A DNA stretch of 6,838 nt from Candidatus Nanohalarchaeota archaeon (GTDB lineage Archaea > EX4484-52): assembly GCA_003660905.1 (NCBI GenBank), contig QMVB01000051.1:1-6838 (forward strand). Direction: 5' to 3'. The translations under genes were made by a program, and so were the position numbers. The notes beneath the pieces were generated by a model. The model made no database searches and had not been told where the DNA came from. It saw only the letters and a program-made list of their open reading frames with translations. Positions 1-5,397 of this stretch are shown one piece after another (positions within the stretch are counted from its first letter, which is position 1; every line of letters starts with the position of its first letter).

Positions 1-65
1 AAGAGGATTTGTGGTCAATAACGAGTAATCATTGCATAAATTCTATTGAAAAAGTCTGTTTTTTG

Positions 66-114
66 CAAACTGTCAAATAGGTTTTCCTGCCTTGTTTGGT
101 ATCAAACTGTCAAA
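66..114. repeat. Direct repeat pair, 12 bp, 37 bp apart
   Basis: The 12-mer CAAACTGTCAAA occurs exactly at 66-77 and again at 103-114, a period of 37 bases. It lies in the non-coding stretch before the thiL remnant. Only two copies are seen and the bases between them show no repeat of their own, so this is neither a CRISPR array nor a clear iteron set. The function is unknown; a regulator site or a chance duplication are both possible. The rest of 1-209 contains an A/T-rich promoter-like stretch at 121-136 but no recognisable gene. Confidence 0.5.
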
Positions 115-209
115 GTTGGGTTAAAATATAGATATACCTAATTGCTAAAAAAAGTCAGGGGAGAAAAACCGCTGGTGCATCATATAACCAACTGGGCAAC
201 TATATATGA

Positions 210-545
210 TTGCACAATATTGTAAAACTGCTCGGAAGTGAAGTAAAACACATATACAGCCAGAGTAGAGTAGGGGCAAGAATAGATTTTGAAAAAATCC
301 TGCTGTCCAAAACAACAATTAAATCTGCCAAAAAACTCTGCCTTGGCCCTTATGATTTCGCGTTCTACGAGGGATGGGATTTCGAACTTGTTTTTGCTCT
401 CTGCAAGAATAACACCCCTCTGCTAAAAAAAGAATTTGAAGATTTTAGAGTTGTAGGGCAGATACTTGAGAAAAAAGAGGAGATTTATATATTAAAAAAC
501 AATCAAAAAACAGAAGTAAAAGAAGGATATAATCATTCCCTTTAA
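210..545 (+). pseudogene. thiL: C-terminal fragment of thiamine-monophosphate kinase (ThiL), probably decayed
   Basis: The reading frame encodes about 111 residues resembling the C-terminal domain of ThiL, the ATP-dependent kinase that makes thiamine diphosphate (AIR synthase-like fold). The family pattern of SGVGAEIDLEKLPLS, then a GGEDYELLF motif, then a final GRV...GYDHF is recognisable as RVGARIDFEKILLS, EGWDFELVFAL (residues 54-64) and a closing GYNHSL. Full ThiL is about 300 residues, so the ATP-binding N-terminal half is absent. The frame opens with TTG at 210, immediately after an in-frame TGA at 207-209. A different frame upstream (from 196) reads ATIYDCTIL, which weakly recalls the SIDxSDGL motif and would mean a frameshift near 220. 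The glutamate of GGED is replaced by tryptophan (W56). I infer a broken gene; a sequencing error is an alternative, but the missing N-terminal half argues against error alone. Confidence 0.65.
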
Positions 546-617
546 TTGAAAAACAGATTATATTCCTTATGATTTTCTGTTAAGAGATATATTGCCCGGC
601 AATTTTGCTTTTAGAAC

Positions 618-627
618 TTTATTTAAA
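618..627 (+). promoter_or_regulatory. Putative TATA box of the 646 lipoprotein gene
   Basis: TTTATTTAAA is centred about 24-26 bases before the ATG codons at 646 and 649, the spacing expected for a leaderless archaeal transcript. No Shine-Dalgarno sequence precedes the start. This is position and composition evidence only. Confidence 0.45.
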
Positions 628-645
628 CATTAAATGTAATTTATT

Positions 646-1122
646 ATGATGAACACTAAATTAAAAATTAAATTATGTTTTTTAATTATTGTATTCTTAT
701 CCGGATGTGTCATTGCCCCAGAAGCTACTATGCCGAAATATTCAAACTCTACTTGCAATGAATTGGCTTCTAGGTTTGATGATTTAGTTATAAATTTTGA
801 TAAATATATTGAATCTATTGATCAGCAAATAGTTGAAGGAGGGAAAAAATATATTTATGTTGAAGTGGGCGGGTCTTTGAAAAATATAAAAGTTGGCGGT
901 TGCGGTCCATCCTCAATGGGTTCTAAAACAGGTGTTGGTTGTACTTATTATCTAACTTTTAATGGAATTAAAAGAGAAAAAACTTATTATACAAATGTGG
1001 ACAACCCTGATAAAATAAATGACAAAATGCTTGGCAAATTCTACAAATTGAAGATTCATATCTATAAAAGGGGTTCTCAGACATATACCTATCTCCAAAA
1101 TTACGAAGAACTTAAATGTTAA
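646..1122 (+). CDS. Predicted lipoprotein of unknown function
   Basis: A 158-residue protein with a clear N-terminal export signal: basic residues (K5, K7, K9), a hydrophobic stretch from about residue 10 to 18, and a lipobox LSGC ending at Cys21. This predicts cleavage before Cys21, lipid attachment, and anchoring on the outer face of the cell membrane. The mature part (about 138 residues) is polar and tyrosine-rich, with further cysteines at about 37, 86, 99 and 158, so disulphides are possible outside the cell. I recognise no domain. The start is ATG at 646 or the adjacent ATG at 649; the upstream TATA-like box fits either. A small gene follows after about 28 bases on the same strand and may be co-transcribed. 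Function is unknown; a periplasm-like surface or substrate-binding role would be guesswork. Confidence 0.8.
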   Translation: MMNTKLKIKLCFLIIVFLSGCVIAPEATMPKYSNSTCNELASRFDDLVINFDKYIESIDQQIVEGGKKYIYVEVGGSLKNIKVGGCGPSSMGSKTGVGCTYYLTFNGIKREKTYYTNVDNPDKINDKMLGKFYKLKIHIYKRGSQTYTYLQNYEELKC

Positions 1123-1150
1123 TAATTTTCATCTGGTGCTTTTGCTCAGA

Positions 1151-1477
1151 ATGAATCCAAAAGTGCCTATTCCTTTATATTGCCACTATAATGATTACAA
1201 AGAAACCGGTGTTGCTATTATTGTAGAAGAAGAATGCAATCCAATTTCACTGTCAGACAATGCACCATATTATGCAAAAGTATCCCGTGAACTTACAAAG
1301 AAGGAAATTAATGAACTAAAGTCAAAAGGTCTAATATTTGATAATTATTTTGATTATTCTTCAACATATATTGGTCGTTTTTCAATATCAAAACTTCCGG
1401 AAGTAACTCAACTGGAGTTTGTTACTTATATGGAATCTGCTTGGGGTTGTCCTATACTTGAAGATATGGGAGTATAA
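1151..1477 (+). CDS. Small hypothetical protein
   Basis: An open frame of 108 residues starting at ATG 1151. A longer form could begin at GTG 1136, adding only MLLLR, and I prefer the ATG. The protein is acidic and soluble-looking, with no signal peptide or membrane segment. It is rich in aromatic residues and ends in a motif-like SAWGCPILEDMGV. I do not recognise a family. It lies 28 bases after the predicted lipoprotein gene on the same strand, so the two may form a small operon, but a partner role is only suggested by proximity. Its 3' end overlaps a reverse-strand 54-codon reading frame by 26 bases. Confidence 0.65.
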   Translation: MNPKVPIPLYCHYNDYKETGVAIIVEEECNPISLSDNAPYYAKVSRELTKKEINELKSKGLIFDNYFDYSSTYIGRFSISKLPEVTQLEFVTYMESAWGCPILEDMGV

Positions 1478-1616
1478 TTCTATATGCGATATCGCATGCA
1501 TCTAAGCCAAAATGCTTCTCAATTTTGAATTTGAGAAAAAATATCTCAAACCTATTTATATGGCCTTTCCTGTGAAACAGCCCAAATTCTCTGGTGACAA
1601 CTTCAGATAAACGCAT
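1452..1616 (-). CDS. Possible small protein, 54 residues, divergent from PHP gene
   Basis: The reverse strand is open from ATG at 1616-1614 to TAG at 1454-1452. The product is basic, with an evenly mixed composition: it begins MRLSEVVTREFGLF and continues with a lysine- and phenylalanine-rich segment and an FGLDACDIAYRI segment. I recognise no family. Support for a real gene is indirect. It fills a stretch that otherwise has no gene, and a TATA-like element (1638-1647) sits at the correct leaderless distance upstream. Against it are its small size and its 26-base overlap with the end of the forward gene at 1477. It could also be the remnant of a longer gene. Confidence 0.4.
   Translation of the reverse strand: MRLSEVVTREFGLFHRKGHINRFEIFFLKFKIEKHFGLDACDIAYRIILPYLQV
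1484..1497. repeat. 14-bp perfect palindrome
   Basis: ATGCGATATCGCAT is identical to its reverse complement and lies six bases after the stop codon of the forward gene ending at 1477. A looser inverted repeat follows (TTCTCAA at 1516-1522 against TTGAGAA at 1531-1537). Neither is followed directly by a T-run in the forward direction, so they are poor terminators. Both fall inside the possible reverse-strand small ORF. A DNA-binding site is possible; so is chance. Confidence 0.4.
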
Positions 1617-1637
1617 ATATTATTTCATTTTTGCTCG

Positions 1638-1647
1638 ATTATAAAAA
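1638..1647. promoter_or_regulatory. Possible shared bidirectional TATA box
   Basis: ATTATAAAAA is centred at about 1642.5. This is 26 bases from the ATG of the forward PHP gene (1669) and 26 bases from the ATG of the reverse small ORF (1616). It reads as a TATA-like element in both directions (TTATAAAA forward, TTTTTATAAT reverse). Neither side has a strong BRE, so which direction is used cannot be told from sequence. Confidence 0.45.
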
Positions 1648-1668
1648 TGTTTTCCTGTATTTAATATT

Positions 1669-2337
1669 ATGAATGAAAAATATATATACTGCGACTTTCA
1701 CTCCCATTCTGTTTATTCAAACGACTCTTCCATGGAATTGAAGGAAATGCTCCGGTTATATGTCAAAAAAAATATTTCTGTTTTGGCAATTACAGACCAC
1801 AACACAATAGCAGGCCTTTCAAAAGCGCGCAAAATAATAAAGCAAAACAAAATGCCGTTAATGCTCATTAATGGTGAAGAAATTAAGACAAAAATCGGGG
1901 AAGTAATTGCTCTTGATCTAAATGAAGAAATCAAAAAAAACATGACTCTTGAAGAAACGATTGACGCGATAAAAGACCAAGGCGCAAAATGCATTGTCCC
2001 TCACCCTTATGATTTTTACAGGAAGGGTTTGGTGTGGAATATAGACAGGATTGAAATGCCTTTTGCTATAGAAACTCTCAATGCACGCTCTTTCGGGTTA
2101 TTTAATCATTTTTCAAAAAAATATGCTATTCAAAACAACCTGGCTCAAATTGCATCCAGCGACGCCCATACATACAGGGAAATTGGCTCGGCATATACGC
2201 AAATGCCTTATTCGACAACAAAAGAAGATATTCTCCGAAACATTGAAAAAAAGAAAACAATCTGCTGCGGCAAAACAAGCCCGTGGTGGGTGCATTGCTT
2301 TACAAGCTATCGCAATATAAAAAACAGGATTTTCTAA
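1669..2337 (+). CDS. PHP-domain metal-dependent phosphoesterase
   Basis: A complete 222-residue PHP protein. The metal-binding motifs occur in family order: HSHS (H11, H13) with D19 nearby, ITDHNT (D43, H44), GEE (E70 or E71), PHPYD (H112), E135 in AIETLNAR, and SSDAH (D165, H167). These residues would hold a cluster of two or three divalent metals that hydrolyses a phosphoester. Short stand-alone PHP proteins in archaea are usually annotated only as predicted phosphoesterases; substrates may be small phosphorylated metabolites or nucleic acid ends, and none can be chosen here. No membrane segment or signal is present, so it should be cytoplasmic. ATG at 1669 fits the TATA-like box at 1638-1647 with no leader. 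rnpB follows 62 bases later with what looks like its own promoter. Confidence 0.9.
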   Translation: MNEKYIYCDFHSHSVYSNDSSMELKEMLRLYVKKNISVLAITDHNTIAGLSKARKIIKQNKMPLMLINGEEIKTKIGEVIALDLNEEIKKNMTLEETIDAIKDQGAKCIVPHPYDFYRKGLVWNIDRIEMPFAIETLNARSFGLFNHFSKKYAIQNNLAQIASSDAHTYREIGSAYTQMPYSTTKEDILRNIEKKKTICCGKTSPWWVHCFTSYRNIKNRIF

Positions 2338-2368
2338 AAAACATTTGCGAAAAAACCGCAAAAGATAC

Positions 2369-2377
2369 TTTTTTAAT
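2369..2377 (+). promoter_or_regulatory. Putative TATA box of rnpB
   Basis: TTTTTTAAT is centred near 2373, about 26 bases before the inferred 5' end of the RNase P RNA (about 2399). It is preceded by a purine-rich BRE-like GCAAAAGA. The T-run may also help end PHP transcription. A second TATA-like sequence at 2386-2395 is too close to the RNA start to produce a complete P1 stem. Confidence 0.4.
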
Positions 2378-2399
2378 GTTTGATTCTCTATATAGAATA

Positions 2400-2676
2400 G
2401 CGGAGCAAAACAGGGCAGCCGGCTATTTTAGTCAGGAAAGTCCTCTCACACTATAAAAGCTCCTTAAAGGAGAGTACAGGGATGCACTTGGGATGGCACA
2501 GAAACGATACCCTTTCGGTTATAAGATGACTGTAATATGATGTTCCCGAAAGAAGGATGAAACGAGCATCCTGCTTTGGTGTGCAAGCCAGAATGGTGCT
2601 TAGATGAATCTGCTCAATCTCCAGATGACGCGAAAACGCTGATGAGATACAAAAAGAGGCTTATCTTTTGCACCGC
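2400..2676 (+). ncRNA. rnpB: RNase P RNA (type A-like), with extra hairpin
   Basis: This is the catalytic RNA of RNase P, which removes 5' leaders from pre-tRNAs. Its ends are defined by P1: GCGGAGCAAAA (2400-2410) pairs with TTTTGCACCGC (2666-2676) with one A-A mismatch. P2 is GGGCAG (2413-2418) with CTGCTC (2610-2615). P3 is a small hairpin at 2421-2433. Conserved region I is AGGAAAGTCC (2434-2443), the 5' side of P4. CR-IV is AGATGAAT (2602-2609). CR-V ends in GAGGCTTAT (2656-2664), the 3' side of P4. The middle contains CACAGAAACGATACC (2497-2511) and a GGATGAAACGAGCATCC helix region. Two oddities stand out: the usual ACAGAA of J2/4 reads ACAAAA (2649-2654), and a hairpin of about 32 bases lies between P2 and that motif. 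A T-run follows P1. Confidence 0.93.
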
Positions 2677-2682
2677 TTTTTT
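2677..2682 (+). terminator. T-run terminator after rnpB
   Basis: Six consecutive T residues begin immediately after the 3' strand of P1, where an archaeal intrinsic T-run terminator would be expected. Confidence 0.55.
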
Positions 2683-2898
2683 CATTTCAATAAGTTTATA
2701 TATATTTTACAGGAAAATAATTTTGCAAATTAATATTTGGATTATTAGAGCAAAATTCTTTACAGAAAAAATCCTCTTTGTGTTTGAAACGGGCTTTTTA
2801 TGCCGAAACCAAACGCCTTGCGAAATTTTACAGTTTAGTTGCGATGCCGAAAATAAAGTTCCTGACACAAGATGCACTTTATTTACAATGAAAAAATT
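2683..2898 (+). other. Intergenic stretch with no identified gene; possible fossil ORF
   Basis: No convincing gene is seen between rnpB and hicB. One forward frame is open for 56 codons (2721-2888) without an ATG near its beginning and would end in FLTQDALYLQ. I recognise no family in it, and it may be a decayed coding sequence or chance. A weak TATA-like TTTATTTA at 2878-2885 lies only 18 bases before the hicB ATG. Confidence 0.3.
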
Positions 2899-3127
2899 AT
2901 GGATTTTACTGCATTGATTGAGCAGGGAGAAGACGGAATCTATATAGGTATGGTTCCTGATATCGAAGGCTGCTATGCGCAAGGAAAAACTGTCCCTGAG
3001 TCCTGAAAAGAATAAAAGAATCCATATGGAAGTTTGCGCAGAATCAGAAGAGCAAAATATCACGCCCTTAGAGTTTGTAGGTGTGCAAAAAGTCAGTGTG
3101 ACTGTATGGGCAAATTGCCGCCTGTAA
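2899..3127 (+). pseudogene. hicB: HicB-family antitoxin, interrupted by two frameshifts
   Basis: The antitoxin partner of HicA. ATG at 2899 opens MDFTALIEQGEDGIYIGMV followed by PDIEGCYAQGKTVPES, the typical HicB/UPF0150 N-terminal half, then hits TGA at 3004. Homology continues in the next frame from 3003 (LKRIKESIW) and then in the third frame from 3029 (EVCAESEEQNITPLEFVGVQ...), ending at TAA 3125-3127. Restoring one base at each of two points (near 3001-3004, and near 3028-3030) gives one continuous protein of about 76 residues, a normal length for a single-domain HicB. Both apparent losses fall in short runs (CC and GG that would be CCC and GGG). The end overlaps hicA by 22 bases, indicating an ancestral translationally coupled pair. 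Either the antitoxin is truly inactivated or the assembly lost two homopolymer bases; the sequence alone cannot decide. Confidence 0.85.
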
Positions 3128-3324
3128 GTGAAAAAGATTTGTGCAAAACACTCGAAAGATTGGGGTTTTTCAAAGTTCATCAAAAAGGCAGTCATGCAAG
3201 ACAGGAACATCCGAATGGCAGAAGAATGGTTGTGCCTGTTCATGGAAACGAAAAATTAGGTGTAGGTTTGATTAATGCTATCTTAAAACAAATAAAATTA
3301 AGCAGACATGACTATGAAATTTAG
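3106..3324 (+). CDS. hicA: HicA-family mRNA interferase toxin
   Basis: A complete 72-residue HicA with the double-stranded RNA-binding-like fold. HicA toxins cleave mRNA and are held inactive by HicB. The family signature is clear: an N-terminal PPVSEKDLCKTLERLGF helix region, the catalytic GSH (G28, S29, H30), HPNGRR (35-40), PVHG (44-47) and a C-terminal LINAILKQIKLS helix. The active-site histidine is present, so the toxin looks functional. The start is ATG 3106, overlapping the end of hicB by 22 bases; an upstream TTG (3034) in the same frame would extend into hicB sequence and is not supported by the family. The upstream antitoxin is frameshifted here, which makes an active toxin surprising. 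Downstream, a convergent tRNA begins 28 bases away. Confidence 0.9.
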   Translation: MGKLPPVSEKDLCKTLERLGFFKVHQKGSHARQEHPNGRRMVVPVHGNEKLGVGLINAILKQIKLSRHDYEI

Positions 3325-3347
3325 CAAAATAGTTGCCTATAATTAAT

Positions 3348-3352
3348 AAAAA
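3348..3352 (-). terminator. T-run after tRNA-Arg
   Basis: On the reverse strand five T residues begin directly after the discriminator base of the tRNA. This fits termination of the tRNA transcript. No CCA is encoded. Confidence 0.4.
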
Positions 3353-3424
3353 CGAACCTGCCGGGATTTGAACCCGGGTCAATAGCTCCGCAAGCTATTA
3401 TCCTATCCACTAGACTACAGGTTC
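3353..3424 (-). tRNA. tRNA-Arg (anticodon GCG)
   Basis: Read on the reverse strand this is a 72-base tRNA. The acceptor stem is seven perfect pairs (GAACCTG with CAGGTTC). The D stem is GTCT with GGAT, including two G-U pairs. The anticodon stem is ATAGC with GCTAT enclosing the loop TTGCGGA, so the anticodon is GCG, reading the arginine codon CGC (and CGU if the pairing rules allow). The variable loop is four bases. The T stem is CCGGG with CCCGG and the T loop is TTCAAAT. The discriminator is G at 3353. No intron is present and the 3' CCA is not encoded, so it must be added after transcription. Confidence 0.97.
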
Positions 3425-3449
3425 TACTCAAATAAAAATAAAGTATATT

Positions 3450-3457
3450 CTTTTAAA
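3450..3457 (-). promoter_or_regulatory. Putative TATA box of tRNA-Arg
   Basis: On the reverse strand TTTAAAAG lies centred about 29 bases upstream of the tRNA 5' end, just after the stop of the antiporter gene. This would place transcription start three or four bases before the mature tRNA. It suggests that the tRNA is transcribed independently of the antiporter. Confidence 0.45.
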
Positions 3458-3462
3458 CGCAA

Positions 3463-5217
3463 TTATACAAGATAATACTTCTCCCTTATCTCCTTCAAAA
3501 AGGATTTTTCGTGCCTTTGTGTTTTCTCTTCCTCTTTTTTCCTGTCAAGATATTTTAGTTCTTCCCTTTTTATGTCATCTATTTTTTCAATTCCGTTCTC
3601 GAACAAAAACGACAGATAATTGCCCATTTTATTGGCGCTTATCAGTTTTGGAATAATTACAAAATCAGCGCCCTTTCGGTATAAATGCATTGCGCATGTA
3701 ATTGTATTTGAAGTAGTGATTATTTTTGTGCCGGCATTCAGCATTTTTGCTTTTCTGATTATATATTCGTTTTCTTTTTCATAAGGTATTGTTGAAATGA
3801 CAAAGCTTGCTTCGCGCAGATTTGATTTATCAATCACTTCCTTATGAGTTATGTCTCCATAAATACAGCTTATGTTTCTGTTGATAAGCATTTTTATCAC
3901 TTCGGGATTGTAATCTACCACAATAAAAGGCACATTCATTTTCTCAAGAGAATCTATGATTCCCTGCCCTATTACATGCGCCCCGCACAAAACAATATGG
4001 TTTTTTGGCACTGCCTCTTTTTTTAGCTCCAGTTTCTGTTTCTTTACAAATTTCAGTTTTTCAAGGGGGCGGAATGTATTAACAAAATAATTTCCTATGA
4101 TTATATCGTATTTGAATGTATATGCTGTCAATGCCATTGTAATCATTGTAATTGCAATAATCATGGATAGTATCTCTCCTGTTATCATCCCTGCTTTCTC
4201 TGCCATGACAGCCAGAATCAGGGAAAATTCAGATATTTGCCCCAAACCCGAACCACATATAACAGCAACCCGTGAAGTGTATCCGAACAATACAGCAATT
4301 ACAGCAATAATTGTTGGCTTTATCGTAATAACAAATAAGATAAACACTACTAATGGCACCAAATGTCCTGAGAGCCCTGCAAAAGAAAACTGCATCCCTA
4401 AAGTTGCAAAAAACAGCACAGAGAAGAAATCCTTCAAAGATGAAATTTTCTCCATTATTGCTAAATTATATGGAAATATCGCCAGACTTATCCCTGCCAA
4501 AAACCCGCCCAGAGCAATTGAAAAACCAATAGAAAATGTGATTGCACTGAATAAAAAACAAACAGAAAGCGCAAATAAAAACATGACCTCTCCTTTTTTC
4601 TCAATTTTCCTTAAAAACAGAGGAAAAACAAATTTATTGCACATCCATGCAAGCACGAAAAGACCCATTGCTTTTAAGCCCGCAGCAATTATGAGGGGTG
4701 CCGAAAACACAGAAGTTCCAAGAATTGATATTGCAATTACCGCAAAAACATCCTGAACAAGCAAAATGCCAAGCATCATCCTTCCATGCAATGTATCTAT
4801 CTCGTTCTTATCCACAATGAGTTTAACTACAACCATTGTGCTGCTGAATATAAAACACACTCCTAAAATCGCCGATATTGAAGTACTGAATCCCAATGCA
4901 ATGGATAAAAGAAAGACAAGGAAAAATGTACTTATAACTTGTATTGTTGTCCCTGCAATCGAGATGTGACGGACGTCCCTGAGGCGAGAAAAATCCAGCT
5001 CCATCCCAACAAGAAACAGCAAAAAAGTAATGCCTAACTCCGACAGAGTTACAATAATGTCGTGGTTTGAAATAAGGCTCAGACCGGTCGGACCTATAAT
5101 TAATCCTGCGATTAGGTATGTGGGAATCAATGGTTGTTTTAAAAGAGAAAAAAGGTAAGCAATAATAGTTGCTGCAAATATGATTATCGCTATGTCTTTG
5201 AGCAAAAAAATATCCAT
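3463..5217 (-). CDS. Kef-type (CPA2) cation/proton antiporter with TrkA-N/RCK domain
   Basis: A 584-residue membrane antiporter of the monovalent cation:proton antiporter-2 family, exchanging K+ or Na+ for H+. Residues 1 to about 370 form the transport domain of roughly 12 membrane segments. It carries an IGPTGL motif (41-46), GMELDF (71-76), the Q155-D156 pair in the core helix, GGFLAGISLA (237-246) and a GQISEFS motif (326-332). Residues 406 to about 525 form a cytoplasmic TrkA-N/RCK Rossmann domain, CGAHVIGQGI (411-420) with D435 ending the second strand and GDITHKE (454-460). The nucleotide loop is GAHVIG rather than GxGxxG, so nucleotide binding may be altered. The C terminus is highly charged (550-582). 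The ATG at 5217 matches the family's usual MDIFLL start and the TATA box at 5239-5246. The exact ion and any ligand are not shown by sequence. Confidence 0.93.
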   Translation of the reverse strand: MDIFLLKDIAIIIFAATIIAYLFSLLKQPLIPTYLIAGLIIGPTGLSLISNHDIIVTLSELGITFLLFLVGMELDFSRLRDVRHISIAGTTIQVISTFFLVFLLSIALGFSTSISAILGVCFIFSSTMVVVKLIVDKNEIDTLHGRMMLGILLVQDVFAVIAISILGTSVFSAPLIIAAGLKAMGLFVLAWMCNKFVFPLFLRKIEKKGEVMFLFALSVCFLFSAITFSIGFSIALGGFLAGISLAIFPYNLAIMEKISSLKDFFSVLFFATLGMQFSFAGLSGHLVPLVVFILFVITIKPTIIAVIAVLFGYTSRVAVICGSGLGQISEFSLILAVMAEKAGMITGEILSMIIAITMITMALTAYTFKYDIIIGNYFVNTFRPLEKLKFVKKQKLELKKEAVPKNHIVLCGAHVIGQGIIDSLEKMNVPFIVVDYNPEVIKMLINRNISCIYGDITHKEVIDKSNLREASFVISTIPYEKENEYIIRKAKMLNAGTKIITTSNTITCAMHLYRKGADFVIIPKLISANKMGNYLSFLFENGIEKIDDIKREELKYLDRKKEEEKTQRHEKSFLKEIREKYYLV

Positions 5218-5238
5218 ATTAAATATACTAATATATAT

Positions 5239-5246
5239 TATTTAAG
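5239..5246 (-). promoter_or_regulatory. Putative TATA box of the antiporter gene
   Basis: On the reverse strand CTTAAATA is centred about 25 bases upstream of the antiporter ATG at 5217 and follows an A-rich BRE-like AAAA. This implies a leaderless transcript. The stretch 5247-5397 between this promoter and the recombinase gene contains no gene I can support. Confidence 0.45.
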
Positions 5247-5397
5247 TTTTTTTGTTTTTGGTTAAAGAGTCGTTGTAACAAAATATTCCGGAAAATGGAA
5301 ACAGGGAATGGTTCTTCTTGTAGGACATTATTTTCCTATAGAGTTTTGTGGATTTGCGGTATTTTTTACCCCCCTGACCTTGAGTTCCAGTGGAGAA

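Noticed and set aside
66..114. CRISPR array
   Set aside because: Only two 12-base repeats, no further units, no palindromic repeat ends and no cas genes in the window.
591..603. Inverted repeat ATTGCC-C-GGCAAT as a terminator for the thiL remnant
   Set aside because: A one-base spacer cannot form an RNA hairpin of useful size, and no T-run follows.
2576..2917. Forward open frame of 113 codons
   Set aside because: Its first third lies inside the RNase P RNA and the rest crosses the intergenic gap into hicB; the translation resembles no family. It is a chance frame.
2707..3243. Reverse open frame of 178 codons
   Set aside because: It is antisense to hicB and most of hicA, which have clear family homology on the forward strand; its cysteine- and phenylalanine-rich translation looks like a shadow.
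4097..4756. Forward open frame of 219 codons
   Set aside because: Antisense to the antiporter membrane domain, whose hydrophobic codons often leave the opposite strand open. No sign of an independent protein.
5357..5370. Short hairpin GGTA-TTTTT-TACC as xerA terminator
   Set aside because: Only four pairs, and in the xerA transcription direction the run is A, not T, so it does not resemble an archaeal or bacterial terminator.
5263..5397. 45 sense codons in frame after the xerA stop codon
   Set aside because: The xerA protein already ends at the normal C terminus (SPLDNL), and the added residues match nothing known. Stop readthrough is not needed; an open stretch of this length can occur by chance.
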